From Plectosphaerella cucumerina (lineage: Eukaryota; Ascomycota; Sordariomycetes; Glomerellales; Plectosphaerellaceae): DNA of 64,000 bases. The notes under the pieces are model-generated. The model was not told the DNA's origin. It saw only the letters and a list, made by a program, of their open reading frames with translations, and searched no databases. The stretch is from positions 62,001-126,000 of the forward strand of contig JAGPXD010000005.1 of the NCBI GenBank assembly GCA_020746995.1, written 5' to 3'. Below are positions 62,870 through 64,000 of this stretch, one piece after another (the first letter of the stretch is position 1; every line of letters begins with the position of its first letter). A program made the translations under genes and the position numbers.

Positions 62870-64000
62870 ATGATTTCAGGTCGAATGCCCTCGGTCGTCC
62901 AGGCCGCCAAGCTGGCTGGCAGAGCATCTCGCTCCTCGAATTTCATCCGTTGCATGGCCACAGTGGCGCCCGTCACCCCCGCTGGAAAGAGTCACAAGGT
63001 CGTCGTGATTGGCGGAGGCACCGCCGGCCTGGCCATCAGCCACCAGCTCCTGCGGACCGGCAAGTTCGCACAACACGACATTGCCGTCGTAGACCCTTCG
63101 GAATGGCACCACTATCAGCCGGGATGGACTCTGGTGGGCGGTGGCCTCAAGACCAAGCAGGAGCTTCGCAGGCGGATGTCCGACTTGATCGACCCTCAGC
63201 TGCAGTTCCACAACCACGCCGTCAAGGTCATCGCCCCGGAAGAGAACTCTCTCACCCTCACCAACGGTGAAAAGCTGTCCTACGAGCAGCTCGTTGTTGC
63301 CACGGGCGTTCAGGTCGACTTTGGCAGCGTCAAGGGGCTGCCGGAAGCCCTCGCCAACCGCGACTCGGCCGTCTCCTCCATCTACGGCTATGATTTCTGC
63401 GACAAGGCGTGGAACACTATCGACAAGCTCAAGAAGGGCTCGGCCATCTTCACTCAGCCCGCCGGCGTCATCAAGTGTGCCGGCGCTCCCCAAAAGCTGA
63501 TGTGGCTAGCTTTGGATCATTGGAAAAAGGCCGGGCTGTACGACCCCAGCAACCCTTCCGCCTCGCCCATCAACATCGCGTTCGCCAGCGGACTCGGCGG
63601 CATGTTCGCCGTTCCCAAGTACGCCGCCAAGCTGGAGGAGCTCCGCAAGGAGCGCAACGTCGAAGGCCTGTTCTTTCATGACCTCGTCGCCGTTGACGGA
63701 AACACGGCCACCTTTGCCCGCCCCGATGGCAAGGACGCCGTGACCAGGAAGTTCGACCTGCTGCACGTCACGCCCAAGATGGGACCCCACCAGTTCATCA
63801 AGGACAGCGCCCTGGCCAACGGAACCGGCTACGTCGATGTCGACGACGGCACCACCCAGCACAAGAAGTACCCCAACGTGTGGTCTGCGGGAGACGCTTC
63901 CAGCCTGCCCACGTCCAAGACGGCTGCTGCCGTCACGGCTGAGGCCCCCGTCGTCGTGAGGAACCTGCTGCTGGCAATGGAGGGCAAGACGCCAGACGCC
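62870..64000 (+). CDS. SQR: Sulfide:quinone oxidoreductase, mitochondrial (3' end cut by window)
   Basis: FAD flavoprotein oxidising sulfide to polysulfide with electron transfer to ubiquinone in the inner mitochondrial membrane (SQRDL/Hmt2 type). The frame is open from ATG 62870 to the last base, 377 codons without a stop, so it continues beyond the window; no intron is seen so far. The N-terminus MISGRMPSVVQAAKLAGRAS is basic and hydroxylated, a typical mitochondrial presequence. FAD-binding Rossmann motif VVVIGGGTAGLAISHQL; then EWHHYQPGWTLVGGG, LVVATGVQVDFGSVKGLP, KCAGAPQKLMWLALDHW (with a conserved redox cysteine), FASGLGGMFAVPKYAAKLEE and the second FAD motif NVWSAGDASSLPTSKTAAAV. Family length is about 440-470, so roughly 70-90 residues are missing. 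Confidence 0.95.
   Translation, partial: MISGRMPSVVQAAKLAGRASRSSNFIRCMATVAPVTPAGKSHKVVVIGGGTAGLAISHQLLRTGKFAQHDIAVVDPSEWHHYQPGWTLVGGGLKTKQELRRRMSDLIDPQLQFHNHAVKVIAPEENSLTLTNGEKLSYEQLVVATGVQVDFGSVKGLPEALANRDSAVSSIYGYDFCDKAWNTIDKLKKGSAIFTQPAGVIKCAGAPQKLMWLALDHWKKAGLYDPSNPSASPINIAFASGLGGMFAVPKYAAKLEELRKERNVEGLFFHDLVAVDGNTATFARPDGKDAVTRKFDLLHVTPKMGPHQFIKDSALANGTGYVDVDDGTTQHKKYPNVWSAGDASSLPTSKTAAAVTAEAPVVVRNLLLAMEGKTPDA

Overview
The window is 64 kb of nuclear DNA from a filamentous ascomycete (Pezizomycotina; most likely a Sordariomycete, the order is not resolvable by eye). The signs are short spliceosomal introns (mostly 47-95 nt, GT...AG), G/C-ending codons, dense genes on both strands, and typical family members: a YPK/Gad8-type AGC kinase, a Bem1 scaffold with SH3-SH3-PX-PB1, a TRPY vacuolar channel, a GAF/PAS hybrid histidine kinase and a NACHT-ankyrin protein. 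I see 20 apparently intact protein genes, one gene with a disturbed 5' reading frame, one 3'-truncated gene at the right edge and one large pseudogene. I recognise no rRNA, tRNA or CRISPR array.

Layout. 1-17.6 kb is mainly housekeeping: glucose-6-phosphate isomerase (-), YPK-type kinase (-), a 14-TM drug-efflux MFS (+), RAD4/XPC (-), CUZ1-like AN1/ubiquitin-like protein (+), MTP18 mitochondrial fission protein (-), ATP synthase subunit k (+) and an SMP-30-like lactonase (-). 18-32 kb: thymidylate synthase (+), a CENP-B/Tc5-type DNA-binding protein (+), BEM1 (-), a 3.7 kb non-coding stretch, a THP3-like SAC3/PCI protein (-) and VPS36 (+). 32-40 kb: an unknown membrane protein (-), the TRPY channel YVC1 (-) and a secreted/membrane mucin-like protein (+). 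40-47 kb: a decayed NACHT-ankyrin NLR-like gene. 47-64 kb: a RidA-family protein (+), a secreted beta-propeller-like protein (+), a class C beta-lactamase-like esterase (-), a 12-TM MFS (-), an MpaB/Lcp-type (DUF2236) protein (+), a six-exon hybrid histidine kinase (-) and sulfide:quinone oxidoreductase (+, cut by the window end).

The most interesting signal is inside introns. One intron of YVC1 (34509-34686) and one intron of the hybrid histidine kinase (60448-60618) are homologous to each other essentially from splice site to splice site. They are about 80% identical by hand over about 140 nt, much longer than neighbouring introns, and each folds into a long imperfect hairpin. A third intron, also in the histidine kinase (59809-59873), matches only the 3' half of this unit and has normal intron length. 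This is the pattern expected of an introner-like element family: intron sequences that multiply in the genome and then shrink into ordinary introns. Other points are the multi-lesion NLR pseudogene, which still keeps a clean intron, the reading-frame break near the 5' end of the THP3-like gene, and a divergent pair of mitochondrial genes (MTP18/ATP19) sharing one short promoter region.
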